44,548 nt of DNA, taken from contig NZ_JAFCNB010000034.1 of NCBI RefSeq assembly GCF_017896165.1, forward strand, positions 1 to 44,548. The letters are read 5' to 3'. The DNA is from Microbispora oryzae (GTDB taxonomy: Bacteria > Actinomycetota > Actinomycetes > Streptosporangiales > Streptosporangiaceae). Each line of letters begins with the position of its first letter. Position 1 is the first letter of the stretch. Positions 9,011-17,294 of this stretch are shown here, in pieces. The notes beneath the pieces were generated by a model. That model did no database searches. It saw only the letters and a program-made list of their open reading frames with translations, and was not told the origin of the DNA. The position numbers and the translations under genes were made by a program.

Positions 9011-9544
9011 ATGAATGACCGCGAGAGGCTTCTGGACGAGATCAAGAAAAAGGCAGTCGTGCACGGCCGGGTGGTGCTGTCCTCCGGGAGGGAGGCCGAC
9101 TACTACGTGGACCTGCGCCGCATCACGCTCGACGGCGTGGCCGCCCCTCTGGTCGGACGGGTGATGCTCGATCTCACCGAAGACCTCGGATATGAGGCGG
9201 TCGGCGGCCTGACGCTGGGGGCCGACCCGGTGGCCACGGCGATGCTGCACGCCGCCGCCGCGCGTGGCCGCGTGCTCGACGCCTTCGTCGTACGCAAGGA
9301 GGGCAAGGCGCACGGCCTGCAGCGCCGGGTCGAGGGGCCCGACGTGACGGGCCGCCGGGTGCTGGCCGTCGAGGACACCACGACCACGGGATCGTCGGTG
9401 CTGACGGCCGTCGACGCGCTGCGCGAGGCCGGAGCCGAGGTCGTCGGCATCGCCACGATCGTGCACCGAGGCGGCGACGAGGCGCTGGCCGCCGCCGGCG
9501 TGCCGTATCGGACCGCCTACACCCTCACCGACCTGGGGCTCTAG
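9011..9544 (+). CDS. pyrE: Orotate phosphoribosyltransferase
   Basis: A protein of 177 residues that makes OMP from orotate and PRPP in pyrimidine synthesis (cytosol). Visible features: SSGREADYYVDLRR near the N-terminus (substrate loop), VRKEGKAHG (Lys-rich flexible loop) and the PRPP motif VLAVEDTTTTGSSV at about residues 117-130. The length fits the short actinobacterial PyrE type. I chose the ATG at 9011 because upstream in-frame codons run through the TetR operators, and because TACGCT (8998-9003) ends 7 bases before it, suggesting a leaderless transcript. The 3' end overlaps the convergent small membrane protein gene by 20 bases. Confidence 0.95.
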   Translation: MNDRERLLDEIKKKAVVHGRVVLSSGREADYYVDLRRITLDGVAAPLVGRVMLDLTEDLGYEAVGGLTLGADPVATAMLHAAAARGRVLDAFVVRKEGKAHGLQRRVEGPDVTGRRVLAVEDTTTTGSSVLTAVDALREAGAEVVGIATIVHRGGDEALAAAGVPYRTAYTLTDLGL

Positions 9545-9974
9545 TCACGCTGAACGACTGCCGCTCGCCCGGCTGACCGGGCGGGCGGGGCGTCCCGTTC
9601 TCCTCGACCCGTACGGCGCCGGAGTCCTCGATGACGACGTCGAGCTCTGGATCGGAGTACGACGCCTGCTCGCCCCGGGTCAGATCACGGTCGATGAGCA
9701 CGTTCCCGCCGGGGATCCGGACGAAGACGGGGCACCTGTCGGCCTGGCACACGATCCGGAGCGTCGGCACCTGCGGGGCCGTGGGCCGCGGAGAACCCGC
9801 CGGGGTGACGGAGGGTGACGAGGACGGCGTGGCCGTCGCCGGAGCGGTGCCCGACCCCAGCGTCGCCATCAGGGACTTCACGCCGAGGGCGAGCAGGGCG
9901 AGCAGCAGCGCCACGGCCAGGACGACGAACACCGTCCTGGCGATGCCGACCGGGTCAGACCTGTGGCGCCCCAC
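9525..9974 (-). CDS. Small single-pass membrane protein with RodZ-tail-like (DUF4115-like) domain
   Basis: A protein of 149 residues. Residues 12-37 form one membrane helix (TVFVVLAVALLLALLALGV), 40-68 a Ser/Thr/Pro/Ala linker, and 69-145 a compact beta-rich outer domain. That domain (LRIVCQADRCPVFVRI, then LTRGEQASY and SGAVRVEENG) has the pattern of the C-terminal domain of the cytoskeletal anchor RodZ, but there is no N-terminal HTH. This is pattern recognition only. Two Cys (CQADRC) could form a disulphide. The GTG start is 6 bases after TACTCT on the minus strand. The gene is convergent with pyrE and overlaps it by 20 bases. Confidence 0.8.
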   Translation of the reverse strand: MGRHRSDPVGIARTVFVVLAVALLLALLALGVKSLMATLGSGTAPATATPSSSPSVTPAGSPRPTAPQVPTLRIVCQADRCPVFVRIPGGNVLIDRDLTRGEQASYSDPELDVVIEDSGAVRVEENGTPRPPGQPGERQSFSVTRAPGR

Positions 9975-9980
9975 ACTCGG

Positions 9981-9986
9981 AGAGTA
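9981..9986 (-). promoter_or_regulatory. -10 element of the small membrane protein gene
   Basis: TACTCT on the minus strand, 6 bases before the GTG start at 9974. No Shine-Dalgarno sequence; leaderless transcript likely. Confidence 0.5.
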
Positions 9987-10017
9987 GCCGGTGTGAGCAG
10001 CGTCTCAGTGGTCCGCG

Positions 10018-10698
10018 TCACTTACGGGCATGGTGTCGTCCGCGTGGTTCGAGCCGGGACGCCCTGCGGTCCTTCAGCACCTCGCGCACGATCGGGATCA
10101 GCGACAGGATGACGATGACGAAGACGCCGGGCAGGATGTACTTGTCGATGCCTTCGACCGCGTGACCGAGGAAGTAGCCGAGCAGCAGCATCGCCTCGAC
10201 CCAGACGACCCCGCCGAGGACGTTCCAGACGAAGAAGCGGCGGGCGTCCATCTCCAGCACACCGGCGACCGGGTTCATGAACGTACGGACGATCGGCATG
10301 AACCGGGCGGCGACCACGGCCCTCGCGGGGCCGAACTTCTCGAAGTAGTGCTCGGCCTTCTCCACGTGCTCCCGCTTGAAGAGCCGGGAGTCGGGCTTGT
10401 CGAACAGTTTCCGGCCGAACCTGGCTCCAAGGAAGTGTCCGAGCTGGGCGCCGGCGACCGCGGCGACCGGCGCGAAGATCAGCAACGTGGGCAGCGACAG
10501 CGGCGCGATCCCGAACCCCTGGGCGGCCGCGGCGGTGCTGAAAATTCCAGCAGTGACCAGCAGCGAGTCACCCGGGAGGAAAAACCCGACAAGCAGCCCT
10601 GTCTCGGCGAATACGATGGCGATGACGCCAATCGTCGCGAAGGCGCCGAGCATGCCCAGCCACCACTTCGGGTCAAGAAGGTCCAAGAGCACGTCCAC
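10018..10698 (-). CDS. DedA-family membrane protein
   Basis: A protein of 226 residues with about five hydrophobic segments. The DedA signatures are present: an acidic residue in VFAETGLLVGFFLPGDSLLV (E then G-x-x-x-P-G-D) and ARFMPIVRTFMNPVAG, where the Arg is essential in studied members. DedA proteins are proton-dependent and are implicated in undecaprenyl-phosphate or phospholipid translocation. The GTG start follows a weak ribosome site. The gene stands alone, divergent from fba. Which lipid it handles cannot be told from sequence. Confidence 0.93.
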   Translation of the reverse strand: MDVLLDLLDPKWWLGMLGAFATIGVIAIVFAETGLLVGFFLPGDSLLVTAGIFSTAAAAQGFGIAPLSLPTLLIFAPVAAVAGAQLGHFLGARFGRKLFDKPDSRLFKREHVEKAEHYFEKFGPARAVVAARFMPIVRTFMNPVAGVLEMDARRFFVWNVLGGVVWVEAMLLLGYFLGHAVEGIDKYILPGVFVIVILSLIPIVREVLKDRRASRLEPRGRHHARK

Positions 10699-10815
10699 GG
10701 GGTGAGCCTACCCGTCCCGCATGCGGTGAGACTGGCAGGCGACAGGCGCGTTCGAGAGGCGCGAACCGTGGCACGACCACGGACCCCGCGCTTCCCTCAC
10801 CGGCCCGGCCTTGGG

Positions 10816-10821
10816 GATACT
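10816..10821 (+). promoter_or_regulatory. Probable -10 of fba
   Basis: GATACT, about 40 bases before the fba ATG, with a weak TTCCCT 18 bases upstream. Unlike many genes here, fba has a leader and a strong ribosome site (AGAAGGAGA, 10844-10852). Confidence 0.45.
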
Positions 10822-10861
10822 GGCCTGCGCCGGTTACCGTCCGAGAAGGAGATTAATTCCG

Positions 10862-11884
<1,023 letters not shown>

Positions 11885-11895
11885 GCGCGTGGCGT

Positions 11896-11963
11896 TCCGG
11901 CGGGAACGGAGCACACGGTCGATATGGAAGATCGTTTCCGTATCGATCTCCGTTCCCGCCGGA
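11896..11963. terminator. Long hairpin after fba
   Basis: 16-bp perfect inverted repeat (11896-11911 with 11948-11963; left arm TCCGGCGGGAACGGAG), plus an inner 11-bp stem (TCGATATGGAA with TTCCGTATCGA). No T-run follows. It starts 12 bases after the fba stop and is a likely terminator or 3' end stabiliser. Confidence 0.7.
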
Positions 11964-11993
11964 TGGGCCATTACTCTCCGGGTGTCCGACGGG

Positions 11994-11999
11994 TAAGAC
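11994..11999 (+). promoter_or_regulatory. -10 element of the DUF3151 gene
   Basis: TAAGAC, 7 bases before the ATG at 12007, with no Shine-Dalgarno sequence. A leaderless transcript is likely. Confidence 0.5.
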
Positions 12000-12006
12000 T
12001 GTCGTC

Positions 12007-12429
12007 ATGGAAACGCACGAGAACCTGCTTGCCGGCCCGCCGCCCGCCCTGCTGCCGGACAACCTCGAGGCCCGGCAGATGCTCGAATCGGGCGCCAAGG
12101 CGGCCGACGTCGCCGCGCGCTTCCCCGCCTACTCGGCGGCCTGGGCGCTCCTCGCCGACGACTCGTTCGCCGCGGGCCATGCCGTCACCTCGTATGCCTT
12201 CGCCCGCACCGGCTACCACCGGGGCCTCGACCAGCTCCGCCGCGCCGGATGGAAGGGACACGGCCCGATCCCCTGGGACCACGAGCCCAACCGGGGATTC
12301 CTGCGCTGCCTGCACGCGCTGGCCCGCGCCGCCCAGGCCATCGGCGAGAAGGACGAGGCCGAGCGCTGCTCCCAGTTCCTGCGCGACAGCAGCCGTGCGG
12401 CCGCGGAGGCCCTCGCCGCCAACTCGTGA
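12007..12429 (+). CDS. DUF3151 family protein
   Basis: A protein of 140 residues, full length for this actinobacterial family of unknown function. The sequence is Ala- and Arg-rich and helical, with the family-like core GYHRGLDQLRRAGWKG and PIPWDHEPNRGFLRCL, then a TPR-like helical end (LARAAQAIGEKDEAERCSQF). No catalytic motif, signal or membrane segment is visible. It sits between fba and purA; this order recurs across actinomycetes and hints at a tie to central metabolism, but no function is established. Confidence 0.9.
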   Translation: METHENLLAGPPPALLPDNLEARQMLESGAKAADVAARFPAYSAAWALLADDSFAAGHAVTSYAFARTGYHRGLDQLRRAGWKGHGPIPWDHEPNRGFLRCLHALARAAQAIGEKDEAERCSQFLRDSSRAAAEALAANS

Positions 12430-12470
12430 TCATGTGCCGGCGCCCGGAATGTCCGGTGCTTAAGACTCCG

Positions 12471-12500
12471 TTCACCCGGACGCCGGCACTCGGGTAGTCT
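12471..12500 (+). promoter_or_regulatory. Predicted purA promoter
   Basis: -35 TTCACC (12471-12476), 18-base spacer, -10 TAGTCT (12495-12500). The start of transcription would be near 12507, giving a leader of about 62 bases before the purA ATG. Confidence 0.55.
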
Positions 12501-12514
12501 CTGTGTGCAAGAGG

Positions 12515-12542
12515 CCCCTGCCGCGCTTGCGTCAGGGGTTTT
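12515..12542 (+). terminator. Hairpin plus T-run in the purA leader
   Basis: CCCCTG (12515-12520) pairs with CAGGGG (12533-12538), with an inner CGC/GCG stem and GCTT loop, followed directly by TTTT. It looks like an intrinsic terminator. It lies downstream of the predicted purA promoter, so it may be an attenuator; alternatively it ends the DUF3151 transcript. Confidence 0.65.
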
Positions 12543-12568
12543 CGTATTGGCCCGGGAGTAAGAAGACC

Positions 12569-13852
12569 ATGCCGGCTGTCGTTCTCGTGGGCGCCCAGTG
12601 GGGCGATGAGGGCAAGGGGAAGGCCACCGACCTGCTCGGCGGCGACGTCGACTATGTCGTGCGATACCAAGGTGGCAACAACGCCGGCCACACGGTGGTC
12701 GTCGGCGACCAGAAGTACGCCCTGCATCTGCTGCCGACCGGCGTCCTGTCGCCTGATGTCGTGCCCGTCATCGGCAACGGCGTGGTTATCGACCCGGGCG
12801 TGCTCCTGGGCGAGATCGACGGGCTCGCCGAGCGCGGCATCTCCTGCGATCGCCTGCTGATCTCGGCCAACGCGCACCTGATCATGCCCCACCACAAGGC
12901 CATCGACAAGGTCAGCGAGCGCTACCTCGGCAAGGCCAGGATCGGCACGACCGGCCGCGGCATCGGCCCCACGTACGGCGACAAGATCTACCGGGTGGGC
13001 GTGCGGGTGCAGGACCTGCTCGACCCCGGCATCCTCGGCAAGAAGATCGAGGTCGCGCTGGGCGAGAAGAACCAGATCCTCACCAAGATCTACAACCGGC
13101 GCGGCCTGGAGCCGGCCAAGGTCCTGGAGGAGTACCTCGCCTACGCCGAACGGCTGCGCCCCCACATCGCCGACACCTCGCTCGTGCTGAGCCGGGCGCT
13201 CGACGAGGACAAGGTCGTGCTGCTTGAGGGCGGCCAGGGCACGCTGCTCGACGTCGACCACGGCACCTACCCCTTCGTCACCTCCAGCTCGCCGACCGCG
13301 GGCGGCGCCTGCGCCGGATCCGGCGTCCCGCCGACCCGCCTGACCAGGATCATCGGCATCCTCAAGGCGTACACGACCCGCGTCGGCTCAGGCCCGTTCC
13401 CCACGGAGCTGCTGGACGAGCAGGGCGAGTGGCTCCGCCGGACCGGCCACGAGTTCGGCACCACCACCGGACGCAACCGGCGCTGCGGCTGGTTCGACGC
13501 GGTCATCGCGCGGTACGCCACCCGGATCAACGGGGTCACCGACTTCTTCCTCACCAAGCTCGACGTGCTGTCCGGCCTGGAGCGCATCCCCGTCTGCGTC
13601 GCCTACGACGTGGACGGCGTGCGGCACGACGAGATCCCCATGACGCAGACCGAGTTCCACCACGCCACGCCTATCTACGAGGAGCTTCCCGGCTGGCAGG
13701 AGGACATCACCGAGGCCAAGACCTTCGAGGACCTGCCGCCCAACGCGCAGTCGTACGTCAGGGCGCTGGAGGAGATGAGCGGCGCCCCGATCTCGGCCAT
13801 CGGCGTCGGCCCCGGCCGCACCCAGACGCTCCAGTTGCGTCCGCTGATCTGA
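12569..13852 (+). CDS. purA: Adenylosuccinate synthetase
   Basis: A protein of 427 residues, the usual PurA length, that joins IMP and aspartate using GTP (first committed step to AMP). Motifs: [16 protein letters not shown] (residues 9-24, GTP/IMP site), [13 protein letters not shown] with catalytic His, [31 protein letters not shown] and [14 protein letters not shown]. The ATG is preceded by GGGAG about 10 bases upstream. A terminator-like hairpin lies in the predicted leader and a large hairpin lies just after the stop, so the gene seems to be a single-gene unit with its own control. Confidence 0.97.
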   Translation: MPAVVLVGAQWGDEGKGKATDLLGGDVDYVVRYQGGNNAGHTVVVGDQKYALHLLPTGVLSPDVVPVIGNGVVIDPGVLLGEIDGLAERGISCDRLLISANAHLIMPHHKAIDKVSERYLGKARIGTTGRGIGPTYGDKIYRVGVRVQDLLDPGILGKKIEVALGEKNQILTKIYNRRGLEPAKVLEEYLAYAERLRPHIADTSLVLSRALDEDKVVLLEGGQGTLLDVDHGTYPFVTSSSPTAGGACAGSGVPPTRLTRIIGILKAYTTRVGSGPFPTELLDEQGEWLRRTGHEFGTTTGRNRRCGWFDAVIARYATRINGVTDFFLTKLDVLSGLERIPVCVAYDVDGVRHDEIPMTQTEFHHATPIYEELPGWQEDITEAKTFEDLPPNAQSYVRALEEMSGAPISAIGVGPGRTQTLQLRPLI

Positions 13853-13898
13853 GGAATCACGGGCCCCAAGCCAGTGAAATCACCGGGTTGGTCCCACA

Positions 13899-13939
13899 CT
13901 CGCCCAGAAGCGGGGAGCACCTGGCTCCCCGCGGGCGAG
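13899..13939 (+). terminator. Strong hairpin after purA
   Basis: Outer stem CTCGCCC/GGGCGAG (13899-13905 with 13933-13939) and inner stem GCGGGGAGC/GCTCCCCGC (13910-13918 with 13924-13932), no T-run. It ends 4 bases before the -10 of the next gene, so it overlaps that promoter's spacer and -35 region. Confidence 0.75.
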
Positions 13940-13943
13940 GCAG

Positions 13944-13949
13944 TAGGGT
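13944..13949 (+). promoter_or_regulatory. -10 element of the phosphodiesterase gene
   Basis: TAGGGT, 8 bases before the GTG at 13958. It supports that GTG as a leaderless start over the upstream in-frame ATG at 13874. Confidence 0.6.
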
Positions 13950-13957
13950 ACGCCCTT

Positions 13958-14884
13958 GTGCATGGATACGTTGAGCTGCACGGGCATCGCGGAGCGCGGG
14001 GGCTGCGGCCCGAGAACACCCTTCCCGGCCTGGCCTTCGCGCTGGAGCTCGGCGTGGACGCGCTGGAGTTCGACGTCGCGATGTCGGCGGACGGGCAGCT
14101 CGTGCTCACCCACGACCTGATCGTGTCTCCCGTCACCAGCGCGGACACCGGCATGGCCCAGCCCGGCGACGACATGTTCCCGTACGTCGGCAAGCCGATC
14201 ATCTCGCTCACCCTGCCGCAGCTGCGCACGCTCGACGTGGGCGTACGGCTTCCGCAGCGCCCGGACGACCGGTTCGCGCTGACGCAGGTGCCGCTGCCCG
14301 ACACCCGGATGCCCACACTCGGCGCCGTACTGGGCCTCATCGGCGCCCTCGGGGCCGATCACGTGCGGCTCAACGTGGAGCTGAAGTCGGACCCCACTCG
14401 TCCTGGCCTGTCCGCCGACCCCGTCCGCTTCACCGAGGCGGTCGTGCGGGAGCTGGAGCGGCACGACCGACTGTCCCGGTCGGCCATCCTCAGCTTCGAC
14501 TGGCGCGTCGTGGCGGCCGCGGGGTCGCTGGCCCCCCGGCGCTACGCCCTGGTGGAGCGTGCCACCATGACCCCCGAGTGGATGAACGGCCTCCACCTCG
14601 ACGACGTGGACGGCGACCTCGCCGCGGCCGCGCAGATCGTGGGCGCGACGACGCTCTCGCCCGACCGCGAGCTGGTCGACGGCTCCATGATGGAGAGCGC
14701 GGCCCAGCGGCGGATGCCCGTCGTCGTCTGGACCGTGAACGAGCCGGACGAGGCGTCCCGGCTGATCGACATGGGCGCCGCGGGGATCGTGACCGACTAC
14801 CCCGACCGCATGCGGCGGCTGTGGGCGGCCCGCGGCCTGGCCCTCCCTGAGGCCGTCAGCCCGCTACGTCCCGTAGGAGCCTGA
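13958..14884 (+). CDS. Glycerophosphodiester phosphodiesterase
   Basis: A protein of 308 residues that hydrolyses glycerophosphodiesters to glycerol-3-phosphate and an alcohol. The GDPD TIM-barrel hallmarks are present: ELHGHRGARGLRPENT (catalytic His and Arg, metal Glu), ALEFDVAMSADGQLVLTHD (EFD plus second His), NVELK (metal Glu) and C-terminal VVVWTVNEPDEA followed by GAAGIVTDYPDR. There is no signal peptide, so it is probably cytosolic. The GTG start is chosen from the TAGGGT -10. The last 23 bases of the gene lie in one arm of the direct repeat that flanks the downstream toxin-antitoxin pair, so its C-terminal residues may have been restored by that repeat. Confidence 0.93.
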   Translation: MHGYVELHGHRGARGLRPENTLPGLAFALELGVDALEFDVAMSADGQLVLTHDLIVSPVTSADTGMAQPGDDMFPYVGKPIISLTLPQLRTLDVGVRLPQRPDDRFALTQVPLPDTRMPTLGAVLGLIGALGADHVRLNVELKSDPTRPGLSADPVRFTEAVVRELERHDRLSRSAILSFDWRVVAAAGSLAPRRYALVERATMTPEWMNGLHLDDVDGDLAAAAQIVGATTLSPDRELVDGSMMESAAQRRMPVVVWTVNEPDEASRLIDMGAAGIVTDYPDRMRRLWAARGLALPEAVSPLRPVGA

Positions 14885-14891
14885 CTCCCGC
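14862..14891. repeat. Direct repeat DR1 flanking the toxin-antitoxin pair
   Basis: CGCTACG, T, then CCCGTAGGAGCCTGACTCCCGC (22 bases, 14870-14891). It matches DR2 (15675-15703) except for one extra T. It spans the stop codon of the phosphodiesterase gene (14882-14884). Confidence 0.9.
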
Positions 14892-14960
14892 TGGAGGACG
14901 ACCGATCCGGCGATCCGCCAGTACCACGGTGAAACGCTGCCGCCCCACCCCCTGTCATCG

Positions 14961-14966
14961 TATGGT
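14961..14966 (+). promoter_or_regulatory. -10 element of the antitoxin gene
   Basis: TATGGT, 6 bases before the ATG at 14973. Leaderless transcript likely. A TA-autoregulation operator would be expected nearby, but I see no clear palindrome. Confidence 0.5.
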
Positions 14967-14972
14967 TATCGC

Positions 14973-15245
14973 ATGACGACGAAGCCTGTCAGTGTGACGA
15001 TCGAGGAGCATCTGCTCGACTACGCCAACGCCGAGGTCGCGGCCGGGCGGGCCCGGTCGGTGTCGGCGGTGGTCAACGCCGCATTGGCGCGGCGGGCCGA
15101 GCTCGACCGCGAGGCCGACGCCGCGGTGCAGGCCGCGGTGCAGCGGGTGCGGTCCGACCCTGCCGCCTCTGCCAAGGTCGAGCGGATGCGGGCGTATGTG
15201 CTCGCGCAGCGCGAGCGGGACCTCCCCCGGGCCGCCGGTGAGTGA
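14973..15245 (+). CDS. Antitoxin, ribbon-helix-helix type (VapB-like)
   Basis: A protein of 90 residues. The N-terminal 45 residues (KPVSVTIEEHLLDYANAEV, then GRARSVSAVVNAALARR) fit a ribbon-helix-helix DNA-binding domain of MazE/CopG type: one beta strand and two helices with the GxSxSxVV turn. The remaining residues form a charged helix typical of the toxin-binding tail. The stop overlaps the toxin start by 8 bases (GTGAGTGA), as usual for translationally coupled TA pairs. Inferred role: bind and neutralise the PIN toxin and repress its own operon. Confidence 0.85.
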   Translation: MTTKPVSVTIEEHLLDYANAEVAAGRARSVSAVVNAALARRAELDREADAAVQAAVQRVRSDPAASAKVERMRAYVLAQRERDLPRAAGE

Positions 15246-15663
15246 ACGCGGGTTCGTTCTGGACGTGAGCGTGGTGTCGGAGGTTGCCAGGGGTGACCTG
15301 CCGATGATCACGCTGCTGTTCGAGTTCGACGCCCAAGGCCTGCGCCTGATGGTGCCCGCGTTGGTCGTCGCGGCGGTGGCCGCGGAGATGGGGGGCGCCG
15401 ACGAGGGGTTCCTGCCTGCGGTGCGCGGGATCGCCCGCCTGGAGCACGGTGCGTACGGGCCGCTGGGCGACTTTGACGACGCGCTCGAGCTTGGGCAGGC
15501 CGCCGCGGGGCTGGCCCGGGACGGCGGGCCGCTGTGGGAGGACGCGCACACGGTGATGCTCGCGCGGCTGGAGGGTGCCGACGTCCTCACGCTGGACCCC
15601 ACCCGGTGGGCGGGGCTGGAGTTGGACGGGGTGCAGGTGACAGAGGTCGCCGACCCCGAGTGA
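15238..15663 (+). CDS. PIN-domain toxin (VapC-like)
   Basis: A protein of 141 residues starting at a GTG that overlaps the antitoxin stop. The four acidic positions of a PIN RNase seem present: Asp in FVLDVSVVSE, Glu in VVAAVAAEM, Asp in WEDAHTVMLARLEGADV and Asp in LTLDPTRW. PIN toxins cleave tRNA or rRNA with Mg2+; the target here is unknown. The sequence is divergent from textbook VapC (LDVS in place of LDTS or LDAS), so the call rests on pattern and on TA gene order. The pair lies between two direct repeats, suggesting insertion after the phosphodiesterase gene. Confidence 0.8.
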   Translation: MSERGFVLDVSVVSEVARGDLPMITLLFEFDAQGLRLMVPALVVAAVAAEMGGADEGFLPAVRGIARLEHGAYGPLGDFDDALELGQAAAGLARDGGPLWEDAHTVMLARLEGADVLTLDPTRWAGLELDGVQVTEVADPE

Positions 15664-15674
15664 CGCGGCGCAGA

Positions 15675-15703
15675 CGCTACGCCCGTAGGAGCCTGACTCC
15701 CGC
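15675..15703. repeat. Direct repeat DR2 flanking the toxin-antitoxin pair
   Basis: CGCTACG followed directly by CCCGTAGGAGCCTGACTCCCGC (15682-15703), matching DR1 apart from one base deletion. It lies 11 bases after the toxin stop. Together DR1 and DR2 bracket about 810 bp. Confidence 0.9.
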
Positions 15704-15716
15704 CACCCGCATGGGA

Positions 15717-15745
15717 GAGCCCCGCCCTCGACGAGGACGGGGCTC
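15717..15745. terminator. Hairpin after the toxin gene
   Basis: GAGCCCCG (15717-15724) pairs with CGGGGCTC (15738-15745), with an inner CCTC/GAGG stem and a GAC loop. No T-run. Likely terminator of the TA operon, or the structured end of a lost mobile element. Confidence 0.65.
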
Positions 15746-15878
15746 CAGGGTCACCCACAAGAATGGCTTCTCAGCCGATATCCAGCCAATCTCATCGCAC
15801 GGTATCCGTCAAGTAGCCGTCCGTCACACCCTCGTGTCGCCATGCGGGGCACTCGCGATACGCGGAAGCCCGGCCCGG
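15746..15878. other. Non-coding gap between the TA module and the ferredoxin gene
   Basis: 133 bases downstream of the hairpin and of the minus-strand ferredoxin stop. I see no gene, repeat or promoter in it. Its AT content is slightly higher than that of neighbouring genes. Confidence 0.4.
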
Positions 15879-16073
15879 TCACTCCTCGACGGACAGCGCA
15901 CCCGACGGGCAGAGATTCACCGCCCTGGTCACGCCCGTCTTCATGCTGTCCGGCGGCTCCGGGTCGAGCACCACCACCGTGCCGTCCTCCTCGCTCTGGT
16001 CGAACACCTCGGGCAGGGAGAGCGCGCACATTCCCGCGCCGATACACCTGTCCGTGTCCGCATTGATCTTCAC
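15879..16073 (-). CDS. Ferredoxin, [3Fe-4S] type
   Basis: A protein of 64 residues. Cysteines in CIGAGMC and NLCPSGAL give the C-x5-C...C-P spacing of actinobacterial [3Fe-4S] ferredoxins that reduce cytochrome P450s. Acidic residues (SEEDGTVVVLDPEPPD) are typical of the partner-docking face. It lies 21 bases downstream of the P450 gene on the same strand, so they are surely co-transcribed and the ferredoxin is the P450's likely electron donor. No ferredoxin reductase is in the window. Confidence 0.93.
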   Translation of the reverse strand: MKINADTDRCIGAGMCALSLPEVFDQSEEDGTVVVLDPEPPDSMKTGVTRAVNLCPSGALSVEE

Positions 16074-16094
16074 GGTCTCACCCCCACTCCTGTC

Positions 16095-17294
16095 CTACCA
16101 GGTGACCGGGAGCCGATGCACCCCGTAGATCGCCATGTCCGTACGCATGGGCACCTGGTCGGCGGGGACGGCCAGGGCCAGCCCGGGGAAGCGCGCCAGC
16201 AGCGCGGGATAGCCGATCCGCATCTCCACCCGTGCGAGCTGCTGGCCGAGACACTGGTGGATGCCGTGCCCGAAGGCCAGATGTCCCTGCGCCGAGCGGG
16301 AGACGTCCAGCGTGTCCGCGCCCTCGAACCGCCCGGGGTCCCGGTTCGCCGCCGTCAGGGCGAGCAGGACCGACTGCCCCGTCCTGATGAGGTGGCCGTC
16401 GATCTCGACGTCCTCCAGGGCCGTCCTGATCGGGCCGAGGTGGACGATGCTGAGATAGCGCAGCAGTTCCTCCACCGCGTTCTGGATCAGGGTGGGATCG
16501 CGGCGCAGCGCCGCCATCTGCGGGGGGTTGCTCAGCAGGGCGAACGTGCCGAGCGCGAGCATGTTGGCGGTCGTCTCGTGGCCCGCCACGAGCAGCAGCA
16601 GCCCGATGCCGGCGAGCTCCCTGTCGGTCAGCTCCCCACCCGCGATCAGACCGCTGAGCAGGTCGTCAGCCGGCTCCTTCATCTTCCGCATGACCAGGTC
16701 GTGGAGATAGGTCAGCAGGTCGGCCATGGCGGCGGTGATCTGGTCGACGGAGGAGCCCAGGCGCAACAGGACGGCCGAGTCGCGCTGGAACTTCTCCCTG
16801 TCGTCGTAGGGCACGCCGAGCAGCTCGCAGATCACCAGGGACGGGATCGGCAGCGCGAAGTCGCGGACCAGATCGGCCGGCGGGCCCTGCCGTTCCATCG
16901 CGTCGAGGTGGTCGCGGGTGATCTCCTCGATCCTCGGTTCGAGTAGCCTCATCCGCCGTACGGTGAACTGGCCGGTCAGCAGCCGCCGGTAGCGGGTGTG
17001 CTCGGGTTCGTCCATGCGGATGAAGAATCCCGGCGGCACGATGAAGCTCTGGAGCCGGGCGCTCCGCTCCGGGATGGGCGAGTGCATCAGCTCGGGACGG
17101 CTGCTGAACCGCGAGTCGGCGAGTATGGCCCGGGCCGGTGCGTATCCGGTGACGATCCATCCCTCGTGCCCGTCGGCGAAGGTCAGCGGGCGGATGGGCG
17201 CCTCCTCACGCCAGTGCGTCAGCAGGTCTGGCGGGTCGAAGGCGCGTTCCCTCTCCATGGGAAAGGTGTCGAGCTGGGGTGTGGCCTCGGTCAT
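16095..17294 (-). CDS. Cytochrome P450
   Basis: A protein of 399 residues, a soluble bacterial class I P450. Motifs: MDEPEHTRYRRLLTGQFTVRR (C-helix region with heme-contacting His/Arg), I-helix LLLVAGHETTAN (acid/alcohol pair altered to HETT, normal for the family), ExxR in VEELLRYLS, and heme loop FGHGIHQCLGQQLARVEM with the axial Cys. The ATG at 17294 is chosen because ACAGGAG lies 7 bases upstream; the longer frame to 17360 has no such site. It is divergent from a TetR gene and followed by its ferredoxin. The substrate cannot be predicted; the CYP105/CYP107-like look suggests small-molecule hydroxylation. Confidence 0.95.
   Translation of the reverse strand: MTEATPQLDTFPMERERAFDPPDLLTHWREEAPIRPLTFADGHEGWIVTGYAPARAILADSRFSSRPELMHSPIPERSARLQSFIVPPGFFIRMDEPEHTRYRRLLTGQFTVRRMRLLEPRIEEITRDHLDAMERQGPPADLVRDFALPIPSLVICELLGVPYDDREKFQRDSAVLLRLGSSVDQITAAMADLLTYLHDLVMRKMKEPADDLLSGLIAGGELTDRELAGIGLLLLVAGHETTANMLALGTFALLSNPPQMAALRRDPTLIQNAVEELLRYLSIVHLGPIRTALEDVEIDGHLIRTGQSVLLALTAANRDPGRFEGADTLDVSRSAQGHLAFGHGIHQCLGQQLARVEMRIGYPALLARFPGLALAVPADQVPMRTDMAIYGVHRLPVTW

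Noticed and set aside
12503..12568. Upstream extension of purA (GTG at 12503) or leader peptide
   Set aside because: It runs through the hairpin and into purA without a stop; PurA's conserved start is the ATG at 12569.
15664..15760. Right end of an IS200/IS605-type element (GTAGGAG... and hairpin)
   Set aside because: The repeat-plus-hairpin layout is reminiscent, but no tnpA/tnpB remnant is seen and the repeat also occurs intact at 14862, so I keep the direct-repeat reading.
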